From positions 496,001 through 560,000 of the forward strand of contig CAVTGY010000007.1 in the NCBI GenBank assembly GCA_963734395.1: 64,000 nt of DNA, in the 5' to 3' direction. The position numbers were made by a program, and so were the translations under genes. Under the pieces are notes generated by a model that saw nothing but the letters and a program-made list of their open reading frames with translations, was not told the DNA's origin and made no database searches. This document shows positions 15,968 through 25,449 of the stretch, piece after piece. The first letter of the stretch is position 1. Every line of letters starts with the position of its first letter. The stretch is from Bog-756 sp963734395 (GTDB lineage: Bacteria; Actinomycetota; Acidimicrobiia; Acidimicrobiales; RAAP-2).

Positions 15968-17120
15968 GCCGTCTTTGGTTGCTTCCGTGCTCCAGCCGCA
16001 ATGGGTTGCGCTGGTCCGAGTACTCAGTACGTGAGATCCCGCACCCCTGGTTTGCCCGCCTGTTCTGCTTCCGATTGGATGCAGGCTCGGTGTGTTGGAA
16101 GAGCTACGTGATACCACAGGCAACGGATGCTTCGACCATCACCTTTCGTGTAGATCGGCCTGAAACACCGGGCGCACTCAGCGAATGCAAAGCGGTCGCG
16201 ATCACGAACTCGTGTGGTTCCGAGTACCGGTCGAACCGGACCGGCTCTCACGACTCGAAGGTTGGTGACCGACGAGACGGTTCTCTGAACGAAGGCCACC
16301 ACCTCAGAGTATGACAGTAACGAGGGAATCTGCCCACCCCCGAAAAGGCGGTTACCCCGCTGGAAACCAGACGACGGTCGCCGCCGAATGAACTCTTGTT
16401 AAAGAGATTCTGACGTGTGTGTGAACATTCTTCCGTTGATGCCTTGAGCGCCGTGAAATGACGCTTGAAGAGCCGCACTGTAACGAATGGGGTCTGAATT
16501 CCGTTACAGGCGAAGGAAAATTCACCCATGGACTCTCTCCGGCCTTCCAAATATAATCACAACTACCAGACTTGGTTGAGCATGGGGATCCGCCGCCCCG
16601 ACTCCCGGTTTGTGCGCTTCGGCTCCTTCCGACCAGTTTGGGGCCGGCGCGCCCAAAGGCCGTTGGCACCGCACCGGATGAGGTGGATGACAACATTGGC
16701 GGGGAGTGTCCGGCGCGCCACGTCCTCGGATGCTCTCAGTCATGTTCGGTCGATCGTCTGCGTTCAACCGTCGTTGTGGTCGAGTGCCGGTGTCCGGGCC
16801 GAAGTGACCAAGTGCCTCGAGTTCGAAGCTCGGGTTCTGATCGGCGACGAGGATCCGTGGCAACGAGGGCCAGATAGTGGAGATCATCGGCTACGACAAC
16901 AGACCTGAGGCATTCGCCCGAGCTGCGGGGTAGAAGATGTCCCGGTTCACCCAGCTCGGATCTGGGTGCGGTCGGCGACCTGCGTGGAGTCCGTGGCCAC
17001 AGCAAGGAAGCTGGATCAGCCTGATCCCCGTATCCGGATCACTCGGTACATGGGATCCCCATGACGCGATTGGTCTGGTGCCGTCTGCAAGGCTAGTGGG
17101 ATTGGACAACGGAGGTAGAG
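15968..17120. other. Long stretch without a convincing gene
   Basis: About 1.15 kb. Open frames on both strands have the Arg/Pro/Ser-rich composition of shadow frames and no recognisable family. Part of it (16320-16560) is visibly less G+C-rich than its surroundings and holds an inverted repeat at 16478-16509. It may contain regulatory RNA or a decayed gene; I see no direct support for either. Confidence 0.5.
16478..16509. repeat. 8-bp inverted repeat in the noncoding stretch
   Basis: CTGTAACG at 16478-16485 pairs exactly with CGTTACAG at 16502-16509. Flanking AAT/ATT bases extend the pairing after a one-base bulge. Site for a dimeric regulator or an RNA hairpin; role unknown. Confidence 0.45.
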
Positions 17121-17375
17121 ATGCACCGCGACGACCAGCCGGACGGGACCAACCGTGGTGGTGATGCCAGCGTGGCTCCGGGGAGCAGGGAGATTGACCA
17201 CGAAATGGTCCCTCCGGATGGCGCCGTTGCAACCTTCGGTGACCGGGTCAGTGTCTTCTGCGCGGCCTGCGTGAAATGGATCAATTGCTACGACGACATC
17301 TCTCCGGAGACGGCACGCGAGCGGCACAGGGCGTTGTTCCATGGCAACGGAGAAGCGACCGGGGAGATCGGGTAG
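17121..17375 (+). CDS. Small CxxC protein, function unknown
   Basis: 84 residues behind a strong ribosome site (GGAGGT seven bases before ATG 17121). The N-terminal ~35 residues are hydrophilic. Then comes F-C-A-A-C-V-K-W-I-N-C-Y-D-D-I, followed by R-E-R-H-R-A-L-F-H. The Cys-x2-Cys with a third Cys and two later His could bind zinc. The ribosome site and spacing of Cys/His are the main support; no family name can be given. Convergent with the LCP gene. Confidence 0.6.
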   Translation: MHRDDQPDGTNRGGDASVAPGSREIDHEMVPPDGAVATFGDRVSVFCAACVKWINCYDDISPETARERHRALFHGNGEATGEIG

Positions 17376-17388
17376 GTAGATCCCGGGG

Positions 17389-19254
17389 TCAGGTCGGATT
17401 GGCTGCCGGCGCGGTGGGGGTGGCGTTCGGCGAGCAGGCTCTGGGGTCCCATGGCTCGAGGTTGGAGGTGGTGGGCGACGGAGTCGCAATGGCTGACGAC
17501 GTCGGAGCGGTGGTGGTTGGCGTCGTTGGGGCCGCAGTCGTCGGGGTAGTGGTAGCACCAGCGGCCGGAGCGGTCGTCGCCGCAGGAGTAACCGGGCCGG
17601 GCGGATTCACCGAGAACTGGGTACCCGTCACCACCGTTACCTGTGCGCCAGGGGCCACGTCGGCCGGGTCGAACGCCATGATCACCGCCCCGGTCATCGA
17701 CCGGGCGACCGACTCGGCGGCGGCCTCGGTGGCCGGCGCGGTGGACCCGTAGTAGACGACGGTCTCCGCCACGTCGCCCACCGTCGGCGTGTCGCCCACA
17801 CCCACCGTATGGAATCCGAGCGCAGCCAGAGCGGTAGCGGTGTCGGTGGCCTGGTTGTAGGCACCGGAACCGTTCATCACCGAAACGCTGACCGACGACG
17901 GCGATGGCAAGGGTTCACCGGTCATCGAATCGGTGTTGGCGCCGATGCCGAGCACCTGGTCGATGGCGCTCTGGTCCTGCGACTGGGCCGGAAACTCGGA
18001 GTCCCCGTAGTTCGCGCCCTTGTACATGAGGCCGCCGCCGGCCCCATCGGGATCGGTTACCACGGCAACCGGCAGGGTGAGCTGGGGTACCGAATTGACG
18101 TTGACCGAATGAAAGTCGAGCACCAGGCTGGCCATGTCGGTGACCGCCCAGGATTGGTCGAAGCTCAAGTCGGCTTTGACCGAATTGATCAGATTGATGT
18201 CGGTGATCGGGTTCCCCAGCCCCTGTTTTGCCACCGCTGAGCCCAGGACCCGGAGGAACTCGTGATCGCGACGAATCCGAGCCAGGTCGCTCAGGTTCTC
18301 CTGTGGCCAGTCCTCGGCATACAGACTTGTCGTGTCGCTCGACTTGTACTGCAGATGACGTGCCCGGACGACCTCGAGTGCCTGGGTACCGTTGAGGTGC
18401 ACACAGGTCGCTGCTTGGACGTTCAGACCTGATTCAGCGTCGAACACCGACATCGGGAACGACATGTTGATCCCACCCAGGGCGTCCACCACATTGGCGA
18501 ACTGGTCGAAGTTGAGTGAGACCGTGTGTTGAATCGGGATCCCGAAGTCATCTTGAACCGCCGCCACCACCTGGCTGATGCCCTCGAAGAGCCCCGCGTC
18601 GATCTTGTTGGGCCCCTCACTTCGGGCGTTGGGAATGAACAGGTCGCGGGGAATCGACAGCAGTGCCAGCCGATGGTGGGTCGGATCGACGTGGAGGACC
18701 ATGATCACGTCGCTGTTCACCCCGTTCACGCCCTCGGAGCACAGCCCGTAGGCCAAATTCTGTACTTTCAGGGCGCACCGCGATGTGGAACCCACCATCA
18801 AGATGTTTTCGGTGCCGGCCTCCTGGCCGGTGCTCAGGGCCCCGTCAAGGCCCTTCACGTTGACCCGGTTGAGGTCGTGGGTCAGGTAGTAGGTGTACCC
18901 GGCACCTCCGGCCACGATCACCAACAGGACCGCCATCCCGATCAGGGCGCCGCGCCAAATTCGCTGCCGCCGTGTGGCCTTGGGCCTCCCTTTTGCCTTC
19001 CGGCGTCGACCGGTACCCCCGCCGCCGGCGCGCTGCATCTCTTCCGCCAGTGCGGAGAGCCCCGTGGCATTGGCCACGTTGGCCGTGCCGTCACCTGCCG
19101 TGTCCGTGCTCTCGTTGGCTTCACCTGTGGCCGGCTCGCCCTGCTGGGCGATCTGGTTCCCCAACGCGCGCAGCCCGTCCTCATTCGGTAAGGAGCTAGG
19201 GCGGTCACCACCCGATGGCATCGGAGCGCGTCCGCGTCGACCGCGTCCCGTCAT
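17389..19254 (-). CDS. LCP-family (LytR-CpsA-Psr) cell-wall polymer ligase with LytR_C domain
   Basis: About 621 residues from ATG 19254 (an upstream start at 19296 is possible). Layout: ~100 residues of charged cytosolic tail, one transmembrane helix (I-G-M-A-V-L-L-V-I-V-A-G region), LCP catalytic domain, LytR_C domain, and a long Thr/Pro-rich tail. In the LCP domain, N-S-D-V-I-M-V-L, L-S-I-P-R-D-L, V-R-A-R-H-L-Q-Y and D-L-A-R-I-R-R-D-H-E-F-L carry the conserved Arg/Asp that bind the pyrophosphate lipid. LCP enzymes transfer polyprenyl-linked glycopolymers to peptidoglycan (arabinogalactan in mycobacteria, teichoic acids in Firmicutes) at the outer face of the membrane. Confidence 0.9.
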   Translation of the reverse strand: MTGRGRRGRAPMPSGGDRPSSLPNEDGLRALGNQIAQQGEPATGEANESTDTAGDGTANVANATGLSALAEEMQRAGGGGTGRRRKAKGRPKATRRQRIWRGALIGMAVLLVIVAGGAGYTYYLTHDLNRVNVKGLDGALSTGQEAGTENILMVGSTSRCALKVQNLAYGLCSEGVNGVNSDVIMVLHVDPTHHRLALLSIPRDLFIPNARSEGPNKIDAGLFEGISQVVAAVQDDFGIPIQHTVSLNFDQFANVVDALGGINMSFPMSVFDAESGLNVQAATCVHLNGTQALEVVRARHLQYKSSDTTSLYAEDWPQENLSDLARIRRDHEFLRVLGSAVAKQGLGNPITDINLINSVKADLSFDQSWAVTDMASLVLDFHSVNVNSVPQLTLPVAVVTDPDGAGGGLMYKGANYGDSEFPAQSQDQSAIDQVLGIGANTDSMTGEPLPSPSSVSVSVMNGSGAYNQATDTATALAALGFHTVGVGDTPTVGDVAETVVYYGSTAPATEAAAESVARSMTGAVIMAFDPADVAPGAQVTVVTGTQFSVNPPGPVTPAATTAPAAGATTTPTTAAPTTPTTTAPTSSAIATPSPTTSNLEPWDPRACSPNATPTAPAANPT

Positions 19255-19338
19255 GGCGAACGAGGTTAGCAACCGATCCACCACCAGTGGCATCACCTGG
19301 TCGCTGTGGCCTCCATCCGAACGGTATGGCGGCGCTCG

Positions 19339-20979
19339 CTAGCGCCCTGCTGTCCCGCCTTCCGGGCTGCGAGGATCGGCCGCGCCCACGAAGTGCCGAC
19401 TCGTGCTTTGGGTGGCGGCACTCACCGAGATGATCTGGGCACATCCCACCGCCACCGGATCGAACGCACTGATCATCTGCACCCGATGACCGAGGCCGGT
19501 CAGACCATCCTTCCACTGCGCGGGCGCGTGGGACTCGATCCTCACGGTGAGGTCGTCACCCCACCACAGCCGGAACGGACCCGCCGATGGCGCGTCGAGC
19601 GAAAGGCGTGCTGCGGTGATGGCCGTCACCGGGTCTTGTCCTCCGACCATCATCCGGGCCAACAGCTGCATAAGGACCTGGGGTTGGGCATCGCCGCCCA
19701 TCGCCCCGAGGAGATGGCGCAACGACCCGTCGGGCGCGGTGGCCAGCATGGGGGACAGGGTGTGAGGCGGTCTGCGGCCTGGGCCGAGTTCGGCAAGGTG
19801 GTCCTCGACCAATGAAAAGCCGACCCCGCGGTTGTGAAGGAAGATCCCGGTCGAACCGGCCACCAGATGGGATCCGAAATCGAGAGCATTGGACTGGGTG
19901 AGCGAGACGCCGAGACCGCTGGCGTCGATGGCGCACAGATGGGTGGTGTCCCCGTCTCCGACGTATGGTCTGGCGGAGCCGGCTCCACCAGACGACGCGG
20001 TCCCTTCCGGATGTCGCAACCGATCGGGATCGGCACCTGCTGCAGCGTCGCCCAGGCGTTGCTCGCCGATCAGGGCGAGACCGTCGGCGTGCTCGAAGAG
20101 CACGGCCGGCCGGTCCTGTCCGGCCAGGCGCGACGCCTCCACCACGATGCGGGCCCACCGGGGGTCCGACGGATCGCTGCCGATGTCGAGGCGCTCGGCG
20201 AGCCACGAGCTGGCCAGGGTGAGATAGCCCTGTGACGGGGGAGGGACCGTCCAGAGATCATGGCCCCAAACCCTCAGGAGCAACGGATCGGTCCAATAGG
20301 CGAGGTCGCCATCGAGATCGGCGGCACTGATGACACCCTCGCTCAGTTCGACCAGGGCGTTGCCGAACTCGCCTCCGTAGTGGCCTTCCCTGCCTTTCTC
20401 GGCGATGGCGGTAAGGGCGTGGGCCACCCCGGGTAGTCGGACCAGTGATCCGGGTTGCAGTGGGCCTTGGGGGCAGAGTTCGGAGGCGCCGGGCAGGTCG
20501 CAGACGAGATAGCTGGACAACGACAGCAACAGCGAGGCCACAAAGCCGTCAGTGGCCAGTGCTATGGCCGGTTCGAGCACCCTTGCCAGGGGCAGACGTC
20601 CGAACCGATTGTGAAGGGCGAGCCAACCATCGACCGCACCCGGGACGGTGACGCTTCGAACGTCACCCCGCTGGGGCATGACCGTGTGGCCCTGAGAACG
20701 CATTCTGGCGGCGTCCACTCCTGATCCGGCGCGCCCGATGCCCATGAGGGCCACCGGCCGAGCGCCAGGCGCACTGACCATGGCCAGCAGATCTCCGCCC
20801 ATCCCGCAGAGGTGTGGGCTGGTGACCGCCATCACCGCGGCCGCGGACACCGCCGCGTCGGCCGCCGAACCACCCTCGGCCAACTGGCCGACGCCGGCGA
20901 TGGATGCCAGCTGATCGGCGGCGTTGACCATGCCCCTCAGGCCGGTCCGAGGTGCGAGCGGTGCCAGGGGAAAGCTCAT
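19339..20979 (-). CDS. Gamma-glutamyltransferase family protein
   Basis: 546 residues. N-terminal A-L/A-E-G-G-S-A-A-D-A-A-V-S-A and P-H-L-C-G-M-G-G-D are typical Ntn-hydrolase GGT motifs. The autoprocessing site G-D-T-T-H-L-C-A-I-D (Thr345 as the N-terminal nucleophile after cleavage) is intact, followed by S-L-T-Q-S-N-A-L-D-F-G-S-H and T-L-S-P-M. GGTs hydrolyse or transfer gamma-glutamyl groups (glutathione and relatives). No signal peptide, so it appears cytosolic; some actinobacterial homologues act on other amides. The stop-start gap to the upstream nucleosidase gene is 13 bases, so the two form an operon. Confidence 0.85.
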   Translation of the reverse strand: MSFPLAPLAPRTGLRGMVNAADQLASIAGVGQLAEGGSAADAAVSAAAVMAVTSPHLCGMGGDLLAMVSAPGARPVALMGIGRAGSGVDAARMRSQGHTVMPQRGDVRSVTVPGAVDGWLALHNRFGRLPLARVLEPAIALATDGFVASLLLSLSSYLVCDLPGASELCPQGPLQPGSLVRLPGVAHALTAIAEKGREGHYGGEFGNALVELSEGVISAADLDGDLAYWTDPLLLRVWGHDLWTVPPPSQGYLTLASSWLAERLDIGSDPSDPRWARIVVEASRLAGQDRPAVLFEHADGLALIGEQRLGDAAAGADPDRLRHPEGTASSGGAGSARPYVGDGDTTHLCAIDASGLGVSLTQSNALDFGSHLVAGSTGIFLHNRGVGFSLVEDHLAELGPGRRPPHTLSPMLATAPDGSLRHLLGAMGGDAQPQVLMQLLARMMVGGQDPVTAITAARLSLDAPSAGPFRLWWGDDLTVRIESHAPAQWKDGLTGLGHRVQMISAFDPVAVGCAQIISVSAATQSTSRHFVGAADPRSPEGGTAGR

Positions 20980-20992
20980 CGTCCGGGTCTCG

Positions 20993-21697
20993 TCACTTCA
21001 GGGCGTTGACCGCGGTTGTGCCGGCCCGCCGTGCCGCCATCGATGCATCGCGACCAAGGCGAACGAACCGGGGGATGCGGCTGGGCTTGGCTACCAGTAG
21101 GCGGAGGGCGGCACCGATGTCCGTCGATCCGTCTGGTCGGAGGACGTCCATCACCGCGTCTTCGGTAAGCCCGTCGTCGGGTCGATCGCTGATGACCCTG
21201 ATCACCGTCCAGGGCACACCCCTGGCTTCGCAGACCGACCCGACCGCGGTCGACTCCATCTCCAGGGCGCTCACTCCTTGTTCGACCAGACCGGCCAGGC
21301 GCTGCGGATCCATGATCAATTCGTCGACGGTTCCCACTGTTCCCGCCCGTTCGAGCGTGCCCAGGGGGGAGGGGCGATACTCCTTCCCCGAAGCCACGTC
21401 GAGCATGATTTCGGGCACGATCACGCTCCCGATCGTGGCGGTCGGGTCGAGCCCCCCGGCGATACCGCTCACCACAACGTGGTCGACCGTCAGACGATCG
21501 AGCAGGCGCTCGGTGGAACTCGCCGCTGCCAACGGCCCCACGCCGATCTGCGCCGTCATCACTTCGACAGACCCTTGACGGCCGGTGAACACCTTGACGC
21601 CGTCGACCATCGACGGGCGGGCGCCGAGCGGCTTGACCACGGCTCGGAGCTCGATGCTCATCGGTGCCAAAACCAGTGCTCTGCGGATGGCGGCCAC
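20993..21697 (-). CDS. Nucleoside phosphorylase / MTA-SAH nucleosidase-like protein
   Basis: 234 residues of the PNP/UDP phosphorylase superfamily. V-S-G-I-A-G-G-L-D near 77-85, G-S-V-I-V-P near 90, and S-A-L-E-M-E-S-T-A-V-G near 142-152. The last is the purine/ribose-binding and catalytic Glu segment of MTAN enzymes. V-I-R-V-I-S-D near 165 carries the catalytic Asp. Likely role: cleavage of the N-glycosidic bond of 5'-methylthioadenosine, S-adenosylhomocysteine or a related nucleoside. First gene of a pair with the GGT-family gene, divergent from the acetyltransferase at 21762. Confidence 0.83.
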   Translation of the reverse strand: MAAIRRALVLAPMSIELRAVVKPLGARPSMVDGVKVFTGRQGSVEVMTAQIGVGPLAAASSTERLLDRLTVDHVVVSGIAGGLDPTATIGSVIVPEIMLDVASGKEYRPSPLGTLERAGTVGTVDELIMDPQRLAGLVEQGVSALEMESTAVGSVCEARGVPWTVIRVISDRPDDGLTEDAVMDVLRPDGSTDIGAALRLLVAKPSRIPRFVRLGRDASMAARRAGTTAVNALK

Positions 21698-21761
21698 TTC
21701 TCAAGAGTGCCCGATCAGCGAACATCCTGCACGGAGGCACTCCATTTGGCATCCTGATCGG

Positions 21762-22301
21762 GTGCCGATCGCCTTCCGAGCACTCCAACGCTCGGACTTT
21801 CCCCGATTGTCACGATGGTTGGCCGCGCCCCACGTTGCCCAGTGGTGGCGCCATTCGCACGATGACGCCGATCTGGAGGCTGATTTCGGACCGGTCGTCG
21901 ACGGTCGTGATCCAACAGAAGTGTTCATGGTCGAAGAGGATGGTAAAGACGTCGCGTTGATCCAGCGATACCGACTCGAAGACGATCCACAGTGGGACCA
22001 GGCGATGGCGGTCGGGACTTCGCCGCGCCCCGCGGTAGGAATCGACTATCTGATCGGCGACGAATCACGAATCGGGCAGGGCCTGGGACCCAGGATCATC
22101 GCCCGTTTCATCGATGTCACCTGGGAGCGGTGTCCCGACGCGGTTGCCGTCGTCGTGGCTGTGCAACAGGCCAACCGCCGGTCCTACCGGGCACTGGAGA
22201 AGGCGGGGTTCAAACGAGAGTGGTCGGGCATGCTCCGGAGCGCTGACCCGAGCGACGCCGGGCCCAGTCACGTCTACGTTCGGCTACGCCCGATCACCTG
22301 A
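21762..22301 (+). CDS. GNAT acetyltransferase, AAC(6')-like
   Basis: 179 residues from GTG 21762, the first start that gives the family N-terminus (I-A-F-R-A-L-Q-R-S-D-F-P-R-L). GNAT features: W-L/W-W strand start, D-Y-L-I-G-D, acetyl-CoA loop R-I-G-Q-G-L-G-P, and A-V-Q-Q-A-N-R-R-S-Y-R-A-L-E-K-A-G-F-K-R near the end. The arrangement H-V-A-Q-W-W and 'DYLIG' is that of aminoglycoside 6'-N-acetyltransferases and siderophore-type acyltransferases. Resistance is not implied, since many chromosomal homologues act on other amines. Cytosolic. Confidence 0.82.
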   Translation: MPIAFRALQRSDFPRLSRWLAAPHVAQWWRHSHDDADLEADFGPVVDGRDPTEVFMVEEDGKDVALIQRYRLEDDPQWDQAMAVGTSPRPAVGIDYLIGDESRIGQGLGPRIIARFIDVTWERCPDAVAVVVAVQQANRRSYRALEKAGFKREWSGMLRSADPSDAGPSHVYVRLRPIT

Positions 22302-22329
22302 GGCATCGAATACCGATCCGACGCCGAGG

Positions 22330-24655
22330 TCAGCGCAAGTCGGCGGTCGGCTTGTCGATGATCTGACGGGTGTCCGCCAGCGCGAGGAGCGATTCGATGG
22401 CGGCCGGGTCTACCGGCCGCGAGAATATGAATCCCTGCCCGCTGTCGCACTGCTCGTTGCGCAGGATATCGAGTTGGGCGGTCTCCTCGATGCCCTCGGC
22501 GAGCGTGATCAGCCCGAGGGTTCTGCCCAGTTCGACCAGCGTGTGGATGAGAGCGGCGGAATCCGTGGAGCCGTCCATCTCGGCGACGAACGAGCGGTCG
22601 ATCTTCAATACGTCCACCGGGAACTGACGCAGGTAGGCCAGCGATGAGTACCCGGTGCCGAAGTCGTCGATGGCGATCATCACGCCGATGTCCTTCAGCC
22701 GCCTGAGTCTGGCCACAGTGGCGTTGGCGTCCTTCATCAGCGTGGACTCGGTCACTTCGATCACCAGCAGGCCCGGTTCGAGGCCGCTGGCCGCCAATGC
22801 CGCGCTCGACGTCGTCGACCAGAGAATCAGTCTCCAGTTGGCGCATGGAGACATTCACCGACATGCTGGGCCGGAACCCCTGTCGGTGCCACACCGTCGC
22901 CTGCGCGCACGCCTCGTTCAACACCCACCGGCCTACGTCGACGATCATGCCGCTGTCTTCGAGGACCGGAATGAAGTTGTCCGGTGAGATGACCCCCCGG
23001 GTCGGGTGGTGCCAGCGGAGCAGGGCCTCGACTCCCCTGATGCGAATGTTGTCGAGGTCGAAGATCGGTTGGTACAGCAGGAAGAATTCATTGTTGACCA
23101 GCGCGGAGTCGAGATCTGATTTGAGCTCGAGGCGGTCCAGAGCGGCGGACTGCATGGCCGGCTCGAACAGGGCGTAGCAATCCCTGCCCTTGGCCTTGGC
23201 CCGGTAGAGAGCGATGTCGGCATCCCGGAGAAGCTCTTGCGCCGAAGGCCGGTCGCCGGTGGCGATTCCGATGCTGGCGGTGACGGTGATCGGGATGTCC
23301 GCATAGCCCTCGACGTGAAATGGCTTGCGAAGCACCTCGCGGATCCGCTCGGCGACCATTGCCGGGCCCGCGGCCAGGGCGACACCTTCGGTGAGCACCA
23401 CGAACTCGTCGCCGCCGAGCCGCCCGACGGTGTCGCTGGCTCGGAGCATTGCCGAAAAGCGGTTGGCGACGGCCTGGAGCAGTCTGTCGCCCGCCTCGTG
23501 GCCCAGTGAGTCGTTGGCGTCCTTGAAGTTGTCGAGATCGATGAACAGGGCGGCGATCGGTTCGCAGGCCCGGCGCGATCGCACCAGCATCTGCTCAGCC
23601 CGATCGAGGATCAGTTGGCGATTGGCAAGGTTGGTGAGGGGATCATGGAGGGCGCGGTGGGCCAGTAGGGCCTCGAACTCCTTCCGTTCGGTGATGTCGC
23701 GCACGTTGGCCACATAGCCCGCCACCGACGTTCGGCCCCGTTGGTCGGTGACCACCGCCTCGACGTTGCACATCCCGCCGTCCTTGCGGATCATGCGGAA
23801 CTGGACCAGCACCGTGTCCGGTGAACCCCGGAACTGCTCGCCCAGGCGATCGGCCAGGCGGTCGCGGTCGTCGGGATGGACAAAATCTGTCGCCGGCCGC
23901 CCCAGCATCTCGTTGGGCTCCAATCCCAACAGCGGGGTGATCGCCGGACTGACGAACGTGCACAGTCCGCCTTCCCCCACCACGATGGTGGTATCGGTCG
24001 AGTTCTGGATGAGCGAGCGGAACCGGTCCTCGCTGAGCCGCATGGAGGATTCGGCGTCCTCCTTCTGCTCCATGGTCGCCCCGGCCATGCGGATGATGAA
24101 GAACAGAACGAATCCCCCCATGATGGCCATGGCGTTGGCCTCGTAGAGGGTGATGCGGGTGGGTATCCAGCCCTGCCAGATGGCGATTTGTCCGACCAGG
24201 ATCCCCACCACGCTCCACAGGGCGGTGATCCGCCACACCCGGGAACCGGCGCGCGCCACGTTCTCCAATGCCAAGAATGCGTAGGCCAACAGGAGGACGG
24301 GTCCCCACCCGGTCAGGTAGATGACCGCGGTAACCCCGGCGGCGGCGGTGGCAACCCGCGCCTGGAGCAGGGCGGAAGTCGGGTGCGGCACGTAGAAGTG
24401 GTCGAGCAGCCGGGAGCAGGACAGGATGGCGACGAAGACCAGAACCCACAGCCAGGCCGGTTCGCGGACCACCACGCCGGCCCGCATCAAGAGCAGGATG
24501 ACCACCAGCGCCGCAGGGGCCATGATGTAGGCCAGAACGGTGGGGTTCAACGCCGGCCGGGAAGTCGGCTCCTCACCACCCGCGGTCGATGTCTCGATCG
24601 ACCACGGCCTGATCGGCCTTCCGTTCTCGGACGGTTTGGTGTCTCTGTTCCACAT
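22330..24655 (-). CDS. Membrane PAS-GGDEF-EAL cyclic-di-GMP protein with an apparent frameshift inside the EAL domain
   Basis: From ATG 24655: a cytosolic tail, 5-6 transmembrane segments (about residues 40-180), a PAS domain (S-E-D-R-F-R-S-L-I-Q-N-S onward), then GGDEF with R-L-G-G-D-E-F intact and an EAL start V-E-A-L-L-R-W. After V-D-D-V-E (22805) the protein-like sequence moves to another frame: A-A-L-A-A-S-G-L-E, D-D-F-G-T-G-Y-S-S-L, and L-A-E-G-I-E-E, ending at 22330. Dropping one base near 22804 restores a full bifunctional protein (about 774 residues). As written, diguanylate cyclase could be active, but the EAL phosphodiesterase would lose its second half, including the Asp-Asp metal site and late Glu. 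Confidence 0.85.
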
Positions 24656-24856
24656 TCCAGAGTCCTGGCTCTCGTAACGAGTCCTGTGACTTCTTCGACA
24701 CGTTGCGCTCCCGACTTGAACCGATTACCCGAATGCCCAGGGCGTTTCCCCCTGCGGGGCCGGCACCGGAGGGCGCGTCCCGCTGGCGCCGGACGAAACG
24801 ATTACGCTGTGGCGGAGTGGTGTGGGGCTCGAAAGGGGAGCCGGAAGGAGAGGGCA

Positions 24857-25207
24857 ATGCGGCGAAGGATGCTCAACGGCAAGATCCATCGTGCGCGAGT
24901 GACCGATGCCGATCTCAATTACGTCGGCTCGATCTCGATCGACCCGATCCTCCTCAAGAGCGCAGACATCGTTCCCCATGAACAGGTGTCGGTGTACAAC
25001 CTGATGAACGGTGCCCGCTTCGAGACCTACGCCATCGAAGGGGCCGAGGGGCAGATCTGTCTCAATGGTGCGGCCGCCCGATTGGCGCAGGTGGGTGATC
25101 TGGTGATCATCGCCAGCTATGTGGATGTCGAGGACGACCGGATTTCATCCCATCAACCCTCGGTGGTGGTCGTCGATGGAGACAACCGGGTCACCGACCA
25201 GCTCTGA
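24857..25207 (+). CDS. panD: Aspartate 1-decarboxylase precursor
   Basis: 116 residues, the usual length. The self-cleavage site Gly24-Ser25 lies in Y-V-G-S-I-S-I-D, giving a pyruvoyl group on the alpha chain. M-L-N-G-K-I-H-R-A-R-V-T and G-A-A-A-R-L-A-Q-V-G-D are the classic flanking motifs. PanD makes beta-alanine from L-aspartate for pantothenate and CoA. The ribosome site GGAAGGAG lies upstream of ATG 24857. No panB/panC is nearby. The C-terminus ends soon after Y-V-D-V-E-D, somewhat longer than in E. coli. Confidence 0.96.
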   Translation: MRRRMLNGKIHRARVTDADLNYVGSISIDPILLKSADIVPHEQVSVYNLMNGARFETYAIEGAEGQICLNGAAARLAQVGDLVIIASYVDVEDDRISSHQPSVVVVDGDNRVTDQL

Positions 25208-25449
25208 GCGGTCCGCCACTGAATGTGGCCGGGCCACCCCGGTGGCGAACAAAACCGCCACGGCACGGTCGTCCCTGCGGCGACCAGCTGTTTCATGTGC
25301 CCAGTAGGTATACTCGTCTCTACTCGTAGCTCGCCCGGTGATGTCGCAGATGGGAGGAACCCGCTCTTGCTCGTCTGCGCAGGCCAGAGGTGCGGGATCG
25401 TCGGTCCGATGTGTCGGAAGGCCGGTATCGCGACAAAAGGGGCGATTGG

